From Sphingobacterium daejeonense (GTDB lineage Bacteria > Bacteroidota > Bacteroidia > Sphingobacteriales > Sphingobacteriaceae), in NCBI RefSeq assembly GCF_901472535.1, contig NZ_LR590470.1, positions 1,178,001-1,242,000 of the forward strand: 64,000 nt of DNA, in the 5' to 3' direction. The position numbers and the translations under genes are program-made. Of the stretch, positions 9,111-16,363 are shown one piece after another (position 1 is the first letter of the stretch; each line of letters starts with the position of its first letter). The notes under the pieces are model-generated. The model was not told the DNA's origin. It did no database searches and was given only the letters and a program-made list of their open reading frames with translations.

Positions 9111-10456
9111 TCATGCTTATGTCTAAACAACACTGCAAACAATATTGCGATTATCAATGTATAAACTGCAAATGCGATCCAGATATGGTGCCAGTCTTTG
9201 AGGTGGATGACTTGGTCAAAGACCCCTTCACTGCTTGTCACGCCTCGTGAGGCAATAAACGACTGCAGGTTACCATTGTCAGGGGTTGTGTTCAGAAATT
9301 GCGCTAGAGAGCTGCTGTTATTGAATGAGAGCGTATAGAACTTGTCAATAACCCAGCCTGACACCCAGGAACCCAATACAGCTCCAAAACCATTGGTCAT
9401 CATCATAAACAATCCCTGCGCTGAGGAACGGATTTTATTGTTGGTATTGGTCTCAACGAATAGAGAACCTGAGATATTGAAAAAGTCAAAGGCCATTCCA
9501 TAAACGATACAGGAAAGGATAATCATCCAAAGGCCTGAAGAGGGGTTGCCATAGGCAAATAGACCAAATCTCAGAACCCATGCGACCATAGCAATCAACA
9601 TAACCTGCTTTATCCCGAATTTTTTCAAAAAGAATGGAATAGCAAGGATAAATAAAGTCTCCGATATCTGCGAAATAGACATAATAATGGTTGAATATTT
9701 CACGACAAAGGAGTCTACATATTGAGGGTAGAACTTAAATTCATCCAAAAACACATCACCATAAGCATTTGTAAGTTGCAGTGCTGCTCCCAAGAACATG
9801 GAGAATATAAAGAACATCGCCATTTTAAAGTTCCCAAAAAGCTTGAACGCCTCTAGTCCCAGCATCTGCCCAAAACTTGCCTTTTCGTTGATGTGTCTTT
9901 GTGGAGGACACTTTGGAAGGAAAACAATCGAATATAAGCCCAAAAGGATTGATCCTCCTGCGGCAATATAAAACTGTCCTTCTGTGGCTTTGCTTCCGCT
10001 CAGGTTTGTAATCCACATAGCAGCGATAAAACCAACAGTTCCCCAAACTCGAATAGGAGGGAAGCTCTTGATCAGATCGTAGTTTCCTTGGTTAAGAGCT
10101 GTGTAGGCAATAGAATTCGACAAGGCCAAGGTCGGCATATAACAGCACATGCTCAATAGCATAACTGTAAAGAAAGATCCTGGATCCTGAACCTGTGCTA
10201 GGTAAATTAAGCAGCCCGCATATAAAAGATGAAGACCGGCGTATAGTTTTTCTGCATTGACCCAGCGGTCTGCGATAATACCCATCAGGGTAGGCATAAA
10301 TAATGATGCAATACCCATGGTCGAGAAAATGGCGCCAAACTCGGTGCCACCCCAGTTCTTTGTCCCAAACCAATAGTTCGCAATTGTAATCAACCATGCT
10401 CCCCAAACGAAGAATTGTAGGAAGTTCATGATCGTTAACCTCAGTTTAATAGGCAT
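9101..10456 (-). CDS. MFS transporter of the nucleoside:H+ symporter (NupG) family
   Basis: The 451-aa inner-membrane protein has about twelve hydrophobic segments. It opens with the NupG-like N-terminus (LRLTIMNFLQFFVWGAWLI), followed by TMGIASLFMPTLMGIIADRW, the MFS loop 2-3 motif. NupG relatives import nucleosides with protons, and Bacteroidota homologs often lie near sugar or nucleoside catabolic genes, but none is adjacent here. The last codons (HKHEQN) are written by the repeat array 8955-9112, so the C-terminus may vary between strains. Its start is 34 bp from the bifunctional nuclease stop on the same strand, so cotranscription is possible. The substrate is inferred only from family. 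Confidence 0.85.
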   Translation of the reverse strand: MPIKLRLTIMNFLQFFVWGAWLITIANYWFGTKNWGGTEFGAIFSTMGIASLFMPTLMGIIADRWVNAEKLYAGLHLLYAGCLIYLAQVQDPGSFFTVMLLSMCCYMPTLALSNSIAYTALNQGNYDLIKSFPPIRVWGTVGFIAAMWITNLSGSKATEGQFYIAAGGSILLGLYSIVFLPKCPPQRHINEKASFGQMLGLEAFKLFGNFKMAMFFIFSMFLGAALQLTNAYGDVFLDEFKFYPQYVDSFVVKYSTIIMSISQISETLFILAIPFFLKKFGIKQVMLIAMVAWVLRFGLFAYGNPSSGLWMIILSCIVYGMAFDFFNISGSLFVETNTNNKIRSSAQGLFMMMTNGFGAVLGSWVSGWVIDKFYTLSFNNSSSLAQFLNTTPDNGNLQSFIASRGVTSSEGVFDQVIHLKDWHHIWIAFAVYTLIIAILFAVLFRHKHEQN

Positions 10457-10490
10457 GGTAATATTTGCTATTAGATGTAATAGGTAGAAA

Positions 10491-11138
10491 TTAAGATTTT
10501 CGCTTTTCTATTTCATCCCTGATTTTGGCAGCTGTCTCGTACTGTTCGTTCTCAATAGCCTTTTCCAGGGTTTTTTCAAGTTGTTCAAGTGTTAACGAAG
10601 CATACGGAGATGGTTTGTTCTTTTCAGGCTCCTTTTCAACAGGTTCCTGTTCTTTCTCTTCAGGCGAAGACTCCGATTGCTTATAGCTGCCTACGTTTTC
10701 AATATTTTCAAGAAAGGCAAAATCATTGCCCTCGATCACGATACCTGCGGTATTCATGATGAAGTCATAGGTATAGATAGGACATTCAAATCTAACCGCC
10801 AATGCAACAGCATCAGATGTGCGCGCATCGATCTCGGAGGTTTGAGTGCCATCTGTACAGATCAATTTGGCAAAGAAAATGCCGTCTACTAGATTATAGA
10901 TCAGGACTTCCTCTAATTTTATCTTGAAGGTCTCAGCAAAAGATTTGAATAAATCATGCGTTAGGGGCCGGCTGGGAGTCATCTTCTCAATCTCAACAGC
11001 TATAGATTGAGCTTCAAATCCGCCAATGATTACTGGAAGTCTTCGGTTACCTCCTACCTCTCCGAGAACTAGTGCATATGCTCCAGACTGCGTCTGGCTA
11101 TATGACAAGCCTACTATATCTAACTTGATTTTCTTCAT
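10491..11138 (-). CDS. Bifunctional nuclease family protein with UVR motif
   Basis: The first 150 residues form a BFN (DUF151) domain: LDIVGLSYSQTQSGAYALVLGE style N-terminus, RRLPVIIGGFEAQSIA, and SEIDARTSDAVALAVRF. A linker rich in Glu, Lys and Pro follows, and a UvrB/UvrC interaction motif closes the 215-aa protein (LEKAIENEQYETAAKIRDEI). Plant and bacterial BFN-domain proteins have been reported with DNase and RNase activity, but the biological role in Bacteroidota is unsettled. The protein is cytoplasmic. The arrangement of BFN plus UVR is the usual one in this phylum. It is followed by the MFS gene on the same strand. Confidence 0.88.
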   Translation of the reverse strand: MKKIKLDIVGLSYSQTQSGAYALVLGEVGGNRRLPVIIGGFEAQSIAVEIEKMTPSRPLTHDLFKSFAETFKIKLEEVLIYNLVDGIFFAKLICTDGTQTSEIDARTSDAVALAVRFECPIYTYDFIMNTAGIVIEGNDFAFLENIENVGSYKQSESSPEEKEQEPVEKEPEKNKPSPYASLTLEQLEKTLEKAIENEQYETAAKIRDEIEKRKS

Positions 11139-11182
11139 TGATAACGCGTTAACGTGAATACAAAGATGGGAATATTAAAAGC

Positions 11183-11222
11183 AAAAAAAAAGTGACCCTG
11201 CGTTTTTTTAGGCAAGGCCACT
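11183..11222 (-). terminator. Rho-independent terminator of the etf operon
   Basis: Read on the minus strand, AGTGGCCTTGC pairs with GCAGGGTCACT (one G-T and one mismatch) around an A-rich loop and is followed by nine T. It lies 20 bp after the etfA stop. Confidence 0.8.
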
Positions 11223-11242
11223 CGTTCATTGTTTAGTTACTC

Positions 11243-12217
11243 CTAGTTGTTTTTAATCTTTTTGATCGCTTCTGTCAACTTCGGAACGATATCAAAGGCA
11301 TCTCCAACGATACCATAATCCGCAACCTTAAAGAATGGTGCTTCCGGATCTTTGTTGATTACAACGATGGTTTTTGAAGAACTTACTCCTGCTAAATGCT
11401 GGATAGCTCCTGAAATACCAATCGCGATATATAAATTCGGGCTAACAACGATACCTGTCTGTCCCACGTGCTCAGAATGTGGACGCCAACCAGCGTCAGA
11501 TACCGGTTTTGAACAAGCTGTAGCAGCTCCCAGAACATCCGCCAATTCCTCAACCATGCCCCAGTTCTCAGGTCCTTTTAATCCTCGTCCTGCTGAAACA
11601 ACAATCTCCGCCTCTGGCAATGAAACCTTGTCAGTAGCTCGAACAATCTCTTTAACCATGACGTTGAAATCCTGGTCCTGTAAGTCTGGTGTGAAATCAA
11701 CGACCTCGGCCGATCCACCAACTTCTTTAACCTCAAACGCATTTGGGTTAACAGCAATAACCTTAACCGCTGAATTGATAACTTCGGTCGCAAATGCCTT
11801 GTTTGAGAAAGCCGTTTTCTTGATGTCCATACTGTCACCATTGAAAGTAGGAAGGTTGATGGCGCCATCAGCAAATCCCGCATCCAATTTTGCAGCTACT
11901 CGAGGTCCTAAACCTTTTCCACTGAAGGAATTCGAAAGAACGACAACTTTTGAATCTTCTTGTTTCGCTGCAGAAGCTATGATCGATGCATAGGCCTTAT
12001 TTACAAAACTTTTTAATTTGTCTTGATTGGCATCCAATACTTTGGAAACACCATATTTGCCCAACTTTTCTAATTCTGATTTATCCACATTTCCAATGGA
12101 TAATGCAGTGACAGAATCACTTAATTGATCAGCGATAGCTTTTGCATAAGATGCCGCTTCAAAGGCTGATTTCTTTAATGTCCCGTCTGTATTTTCTATA
12201 TAAACTAAAATTGCCAT
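11243..12217 (-). CDS. etfA: Electron transfer flavoprotein subunit alpha
   Basis: ETF alpha and beta form a soluble FAD-containing heterodimer that takes electrons from acyl-CoA and other dehydrogenases and passes them to the quinone pool. The 324-aa product has the N-terminal ETF domain and the C-terminal FAD-binding domain with the signature VVSAGRGLKGPENWGMVEEL, then VGQTGIVVSPNLYIAIGISG and the closing VINKDPEAPFF. It lies 24 bp downstream of etfB in the usual beta-alpha order. No ETF-quinone oxidoreductase or acyl-CoA dehydrogenase is adjacent, so partners must be elsewhere. A strong terminator follows. Identification is secure. Confidence 0.96.
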   Translation of the reverse strand: MAILVYIENTDGTLKKSAFEAASYAKAIADQLSDSVTALSIGNVDKSELEKLGKYGVSKVLDANQDKLKSFVNKAYASIIASAAKQEDSKVVVLSNSFSGKGLGPRVAAKLDAGFADGAINLPTFNGDSMDIKKTAFSNKAFATEVINSAVKVIAVNPNAFEVKEVGGSAEVVDFTPDLQDQDFNVMVKEIVRATDKVSLPEAEIVVSAGRGLKGPENWGMVEELADVLGAATACSKPVSDAGWRPHSEHVGQTGIVVSPNLYIAIGISGAIQHLAGVSSSKTIVVINKDPEAPFFKVADYGIVGDAFDIVPKLTEAIKKIKNN

Positions 12218-12241
12218 GATAATTTCTTAACGTTAAATGAA

Positions 12242-12973
12242 TTAAATAACTTTTGCTTCGCTGTGTAATAACTGAACCAGCTGATCCACATCATCCACTA
12301 ATTTTACAGCACTGCGAGGTGCGGGAGATTCGTAACGTGAAATGCTGGATAATTCATTAACATCAATGGGTTCAACAACCTGTAATGGCTTCGTCCTTGC
12401 ACCCATAATGCCGCGCATATTCGGAATCTTTGGTTCTGCAACGCCCTCAGCAGTACCCACAACAACAGGCAATGAAACTGTCAACACCTCTTTACCACCT
12501 TCGATCTCACGATCGATCGTAGCTTCAGTACCCTGAATATCCAATTTCTTAGCGATAGAAACAGACGGAAGGTTCAATAACTCGCCTAAAAGAGCTGCGA
12601 CCTGAGCGCCATTATAATCAATCGATTCACGACCCGTCAAAATCAAATCAAAATTCTGGTCCTTTGCATAGTGAGCAATTTGATTCGCTACAAACCAAGC
12701 GTCACGTGGTTGAGCATTGATGCGGACTGCATCATCAGCACCAATAGCTAAGGCTTTACGAATGGTTGGCTCTGTACTTGCCTCGCCAACATTGATAACC
12801 GTAACTGTGCCTTGACCGCCTTCTGATAACTCAACTGCTTTTGATAATGCAATCTCATCATAAGGATTAATGATATACTGGATGCCAGTACTGTTAAAAA
12901 CTGTATTATCGTTGCTGAATGTTATTTTAGAAGTGGTGTCTGGGACATTACTTATACATACTAATATTCTCAT
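12242..12973 (-). CDS. etfB: Electron transfer flavoprotein subunit beta
   Basis: This is the 243-aa partner of etfA. It shows the family N-terminus (MRILVCISNVPDT), the NPYDEIALSKAVEL segment, the AMP-binding region ILTGRESIDYNGAQV and the ETF-beta signature stretch ending in PNMRGIMGARTKP. The protein structurally binds AMP and helps hold the FAD of the alpha subunit. It is the first gene of a two-gene minus-strand operon. The 285-bp AT-rich region upstream, shared with the divergent TPR gene at 13264, holds its promoter; no special motif stands out there. Confidence 0.96.
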   Translation of the reverse strand: MRILVCISNVPDTTSKITFSNDNTVFNSTGIQYIINPYDEIALSKAVELSEGGQGTVTVINVGEASTEPTIRKALAIGADDAVRINAQPRDAWFVANQIAHYAKDQNFDLILTGRESIDYNGAQVAALLGELLNLPSVSIAKKLDIQGTEATIDREIEGGKEVLTVSLPVVVGTAEGVAEPKIPNMRGIMGARTKPLQVVEPIDVNELSSISRYESPAPRSAVKLVDDVDQLVQLLHSEAKVI

Positions 12974-13263
12974 AATTCTAGCGTTTTACACAAACCTACA
13001 TTAATTAAGGAGCATTTCAAAGCCATAAAATAGCATTTTTGTCCTTAACTCAAATAATTTATTAATATAAAAATTTTAATAAAACCACGTTATTGTTGTT
13101 GAATTTTAAAAATAAGCACGTTTAAATTGTATAAAATTTTAAATCGTTCAACAAAACTGTCTAAAAACCAATAGTCATAGATTTGTCATTTTCTATGCTA
13201 GCATAGTAATTTCTTTTCTATATTGCATTCACATCCATTCCCAAATAATATTTAATTTTGGGC

Positions 13264-13596
13264 ATGGAAAGTAGATTGGAACAATTACAAAACTTTTTAA
13301 AGGAAAGCCCACATGATCCTTTTTTAAAATATGCGCTCACCATGGAGCATGTCAAACTGGAGAATAAGGATGATGCTCGAAATGGATTCGAAGAATTGGT
13401 TGAAATTCATCCAGATTATATAGGTACGTACTATCATTTTGGAAAATTCTTGGAGTCAGAAGGTGAGAAAGACCAAGCAATAGAAATCTATGAAAAAGGA
13501 ATTTTAATTGCGCAACAAAAAAGAAATTTCCATGCATTGGGAGAACTCAAAAATGCATTAATGATGGCAAATGGACTCTTCGATGAAGATGAATAA
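13264..13596 (+). CDS. Small tetratricopeptide repeat protein
   Basis: The 110-aa acidic protein has no signal peptide or membrane segment. Two TPR-like units can be seen: DPFLKYALTMEHVKLENKDDA and DYIGTYYHFGKFLESEGEKD followed by AIEIYEKGILIAQQKRN, ending in LKNALMMANGLFDEDE. The start is set at ATG 13264 rather than the TTG two codons earlier. Such short TPR proteins are widespread in Sphingobacteriales beside housekeeping genes and presumably mediate protein contacts. No partner is obvious here. The fold is clear but the function is unknown. Confidence 0.8.
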   Translation: MESRLEQLQNFLKESPHDPFLKYALTMEHVKLENKDDARNGFEELVEIHPDYIGTYYHFGKFLESEGEKDQAIEIYEKGILIAQQKRNFHALGELKNALMMANGLFDEDE

Positions 13597-13663
13597 TGTT
13601 AAATTTCATTAAAATTTAATTTGTGGTATTTTTTTTGTGTTTTGCTTAGTATAAAGAAATATT

Positions 13664-14080
13664 ATGCGTGCCTTAACACTAATTTTAATTGGATTCATCA
13701 TGTTGACTTTCGGGTTTAGTTGTATAAATAACAAATCCAATGTTAATCAACTTGTTGCGTCCGAAGATAATGCAGTGAAAGGTACAGCCATAGTAGGAAC
13801 CTATGAAGGTAAACTTCCGTGCGCAGATTGTACAACAATAGCAACAGTACTAAGTTTAGACAACAATAAAAATTATTCCATGAGATACGAATATGTCGGT
13901 AAAAGTGCCGAAATATTTGAAAGTACCGGAAAATGGAAAATAGATAAAGATATATTGAGTTTAGAAAACATTGATTACAGCTTTAAGATCTCCAAAAATC
14001 AGCTGAATCAACTCGATCTTTCAGGTAAGGAAATTAAAGGCGATCTCGCCGAAAAATATGTCCTCCTAAAAATAAAATAG
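13664..14080 (+). CDS. NlpE-like lipoprotein (copper resistance / envelope stress family)
   Basis: The 138-aa product starts with a lipoprotein signal (cleavage before Cys at about residue 20, MLTFGFSCINN). Its mature part opens with the NlpE N-terminal motif GTYEGKLPCADCTTIAT, including the family CxxC, followed by a small beta-barrel-like domain. In Escherichia coli NlpE is an outer-membrane lipoprotein that signals surface contact and copper stress to Cpx, but Bacteroidota homologs consist only of the N-terminal domain and their role is not settled. It stands alone, with its own terminator at 14081-14106, and does not carry the palindromic operator found before the next three genes. Confidence 0.82.
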   Translation: MRALTLILIGFIMLTFGFSCINNKSNVNQLVASEDNAVKGTAIVGTYEGKLPCADCTTIATVLSLDNNKNYSMRYEYVGKSAEIFESTGKWKIDKDILSLENIDYSFKISKNQLNQLDLSGKEIKGDLAEKYVLLKIK

Positions 14081-14106
14081 AAACCTGCTAATCAGCAGGT
14101 TTTTTT
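14081..14106 (+). terminator. Rho-independent terminator after the NlpE-like gene
   Basis: AAACCTGCT-AATC-AGCAGGTTTTTTT follows the stop codon directly: an 8-9 bp stem with seven T. Confidence 0.88.
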
Positions 14107-14143
14107 ATTCAATTTATTGAAGCATAATAAGTAAAAAGAAAAA

Positions 14144-14192
14144 AATACCTAGCATTAGGTATTGATTACTTATTACTTGCGCTTTATTTTTG
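14144..14192 (+). promoter_or_regulatory. Operator-promoter 1: palindrome TACCTAGCATTAGGTA and -7 box
   Basis: A perfect 8-bp inverted repeat (AATACCTA / TAGGTATT, 14144-14163) is centred at 14153.5. The -7 box TATTTTTG starts at 14185, 31.5 bp from the centre. The expected -33 TTTG is poor (TTGA). The same layout with the same spacing precedes the next two paralogs. Position near -42 fits an activator site. Confidence 0.72.
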
Positions 14193-14227
14193 AATAGCAC
14201 TAATTATTAACATACTAATTATCAACA

Positions 14228-14806
14228 ATGAAGACCAGACTATCTTTTATGGTTCTTCCTATCTTGCTGTTGCTCGTAGGGAGTACTGGTGGACTATTCA
14301 AAATTTTGATCGAGAATAGTGTGGATGCGGTTGATTCAACAACCCTAATTGGCAAATGGACTGCATATGAATATTATGACAATAATATCCATCCTAAAGG
14401 CTTAAATCAAAACCTAGATTTCAGTAAAGTAAACCAGATTTCCAATTTAATAGAATATGAATCGCAAGAAGATCCTTGTCCTTCTAAAATAAGTGAAGTA
14501 GAACAAAAAATGGAGTATTTCAAGATTAAGTTTATGGAGAATGGAAAAGCGGAGATATTGGAAAAATTGTACTATAAAATGAACTCCTATAACTCTAAAT
14601 GTCAAAACGCGGTATATGATGAAAGTTATGACCAAGTGTTAATCGCAAATTGGGATCTTGACCTTAAAAATGCTACGTTAAACTTAAGAGATTCACTTTC
14701 TGATTCACAGAATAATTTCAAAATATATTATCTGGACAAAAGAGAAATGCATTTAGCATTGAAAAAGGATCAGGATTTTATTTTTGTAAAACTTCAAAAA
14801 CAATAG
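14228..14806 (+). CDS. Secreted lipocalin-like paralog 1 of 3 (lipobox Cys lost)
   Basis: The 192-aa protein is the first of three tandem paralogs. All three share an N-terminal hydrophobic signal, the core L.GKW.AYE.Y, a KVNQ..NLI.YES....PC..K.S..E motif with a conserved Cys, a second Cys in the context NSKC...VYD, and a C-terminal strand ending in a Lys-rich tail. The two Cys could form a disulfide. Here the lipobox position reads LLLVGSTGG where paralogs 2 and 3 read LVGCEGL and IISCKGL, so this one is predicted to be secreted rather than lipid-anchored. The size and the GKW.AYE start resemble lipocalin-like DUF families of Bacteroidota. No function is known. Confidence 0.72.
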   Translation: MKTRLSFMVLPILLLLVGSTGGLFKILIENSVDAVDSTTLIGKWTAYEYYDNNIHPKGLNQNLDFSKVNQISNLIEYESQEDPCPSKISEVEQKMEYFKIKFMENGKAEILEKLYYKMNSYNSKCQNAVYDESYDQVLIANWDLDLKNATLNLRDSLSDSQNNFKIYYLDKREMHLALKKDQDFIFVKLQKQ

Positions 14807-14848
14807 TATAATTAATAATATTGTGTTTTATAGTTAAATTTTCTTTAT

Positions 14849-14898
14849 AAATACCTAAACTTAGGTATTTACTTGAAAAGTTAAACAATTTATTTTTG
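14849..14898 (+). promoter_or_regulatory. Operator-promoter 2: 10-bp palindrome AAATACCTAA and -7 box
   Basis: AAATACCTAA-AC-TTAGGTATTT (14849-14870) is a perfect 10-bp inverted repeat centred at 14859.5. The TATTTTTG box starts at 14891, again 31.5 bp away. The -33 position reads TTTA, not TTTG. Confidence 0.75.
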
Positions 14899-14919
14899 TT
14901 TAACTTAAGTAAAGAAATT

Positions 14920-15498
14920 ATGAAAACTAAATTATTACTGATCTTCCCAATATTGATGATGATGTTGGTAGGATGCGAAGGATTGCTGGATGAAATCGAT
15001 GAAGGGGATGGCAAAGACCCTATTGAAGATCCAGAATTGTTTATTGGTAACTGGATCGCGTATGAAATATATGCTAGTTCAATAGAACAAAACGGAATCA
15101 CAAATCCAATTGATTTCTCAAATGTTAATTTGATCGAGCAATCAATAAAATTTGACTCATACGAAGCACCTTGCACAACTAAAGTGTCTAAAGTAGAATT
15201 GAAATTTAACTCGCTATCTCTTGAATTGAAAGCTGATAAATCCGCAATCTTAAAACAAAATGTATTAACAAAAATCAATGGATATGATGAAAATTGCAAT
15301 TCTAAAGTTTACGATAAAAGCGCAGAAACCGTAAGCAACCAAACTTGGAAAGAAAATGATGTAAAAAGAACATTAACATTGACGCACAAGGAATCAGGTG
15401 ATACGGAGTTTAAAGTATTGAGCATTTCTAGCAATACCTTAGAACTTGAAATCAATGACGGTGATGATGAAAAAATAAAAATAATTCTGAAAAAATAA
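14920..15498 (+). CDS. Lipocalin-like lipoprotein, paralog 2 of 3
   Basis: The start is set at ATG 14920 (MKTKLLLIFPIL), which sits behind AAAGAAATT and matches the paralogs; the upstream in-frame ATG at 14896 lies within the -7 box and is rejected. The product is 192 aa with a lipobox (MLVGCEG) and an acidic tether (LLDEIDEGDGKD), a common outer-membrane or surface export signal in this phylum. The core GNWIAYEIY, the FDSYEAPCTTKVSKVE segment and NCNSKVYDKS align with paralogs 1 and 3. A terminator follows at 15588. It is probably transcribed alone from operator-promoter 2. Function is unknown. Confidence 0.78.
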   Translation: MKTKLLLIFPILMMMLVGCEGLLDEIDEGDGKDPIEDPELFIGNWIAYEIYASSIEQNGITNPIDFSNVNLIEQSIKFDSYEAPCTTKVSKVELKFNSLSLELKADKSAILKQNVLTKINGYDENCNSKVYDKSAETVSNQTWKENDVKRTLTLTHKESGDTEFKVLSISSNTLELEINDGDDEKIKIILKK

Positions 15499-15587
15499 AA
15501 AAGATAAGAACTAGTCACGCAAATAGAACTAAGATTTCATTTTATTAATAATTATTCGGTTCAATTAATTCTAAAAAGTAAATCTGG

Positions 15588-15612
15588 AAGGAGGTCTCAT
15601 ACCTCCTTTTTT
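15588..15612 (+). terminator. Rho-independent terminator between paralogs 2 and 3
   Basis: AAGGAGGT-CTCAT-ACCTCCTTTTTT: an 8-bp stem followed by T residues. It supports separate transcription of paralog 3. Confidence 0.82.
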
Positions 15613-15649
15613 ATTGTATAATTATTCGATAATTAAATTAACTAATAAA

Positions 15650-15698
15650 TATACCTAAGATTCGGTATTTACCAATGTTTCTGAACTGTTTATCTTTG
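15650..15698 (+). promoter_or_regulatory. Operator-promoter 3: ATACC...GGTAT dyad and -7 box
   Basis: ATACCTAAGATTCGGTAT is the same dyad with one mismatch, centred at 15659.5. The box TATCTTTG starts at 15691, exactly 31.5 bp from the centre as in the other two. Confidence 0.72.
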
Positions 15699-15722
15699 GT
15701 TAACCAAATTAATTTATTAACC

Positions 15723-16310
15723 ATGAAGACTAAATTAACCTTATTAATTTTTCCAGTAATTATCATGATGATAATTAGCTGTAAAGGACTTTTAGATGAT
15801 CTGCTCGATGAGGGCGATGATGACATGCCAGAAGAAATAGCTGATGAAGAATTGCTCTATGGAAAATGGCAAGCCTATGAATTTTATGACGACTCGTTTA
15901 AACCTTTGGGAGTCAATAATCCTAAATCTTATACGGATGTAAACCAATTGAAAGAATTGACGAAATACGAATCGTATGAAGGGCCTTGTACAACAAAGGT
16001 GAGTGTGTGGGAAAAGAAATTGGAGATGTTTGAAATTGAAATCTTGAACAACTTTACCTATTCTTTTAAATATAAGGATATCAACAAAGTAAATAGTTTT
16101 GATGATAAATGTAATCCTAAACTATATGACTTTAGCACAAATTCAAACGGAAATCTTCCTTGGAGCTATGATAGAGATTATAGAGTATTAATGCTTGATT
16201 TTGGCAAAAACGGAGAGATGCATTTTCAAATTTTAGAATTGAATGAAAAAGAAATGGCTTTGAACTATAGTGATGGTTATATGGTGATCAAGTTCAAGAA
16301 AGTTAAATAA
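15723..16310 (+). CDS. Lipocalin-like lipoprotein, paralog 3 of 3
   Basis: The start is set at ATG 15723 (MKTKLTLLIFPVI), matching the sister genes; the earlier in-frame ATG at 15675 lies upstream of the -7 box. The 195-aa product has a lipobox (MMIISCKG) followed by a strongly acidic tether (LLDDLLDEGDDDMPEE). The shared core reads GKWQAYEFY, with KYESYEGPCTTKVSVWEKK and DKCNPKLYDFS further on. Divergence among the three proteins is large while their control regions are nearly identical, so the control has been kept under selection. It is closed by a terminator at 16313. Function is unknown. Confidence 0.78.
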   Translation: MKTKLTLLIFPVIIMMIISCKGLLDDLLDEGDDDMPEEIADEELLYGKWQAYEFYDDSFKPLGVNNPKSYTDVNQLKELTKYESYEGPCTTKVSVWEKKLEMFEIEILNNFTYSFKYKDINKVNSFDDKCNPKLYDFSTNSNGNLPWSYDRDYRVLMLDFGKNGEMHFQILELNEKEMALNYSDGYMVIKFKKVK

Positions 16311-16312
16311 TG

Positions 16313-16344
16313 AAAAAGGGGTATTTTATGAATACCCCTTTTAT
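16313..16344 (+). terminator. Terminator between convergent genes
   Basis: AAGGGGTATT-TTATG-AATACCCCTT is a 10-bp stem with A residues before it and T residues after it, so it can serve both paralog 3 and the convergent cysteine desulfurase gene. Confidence 0.8.
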
Positions 16345-16363
16345 TTAAATTGTTAATAAAATT

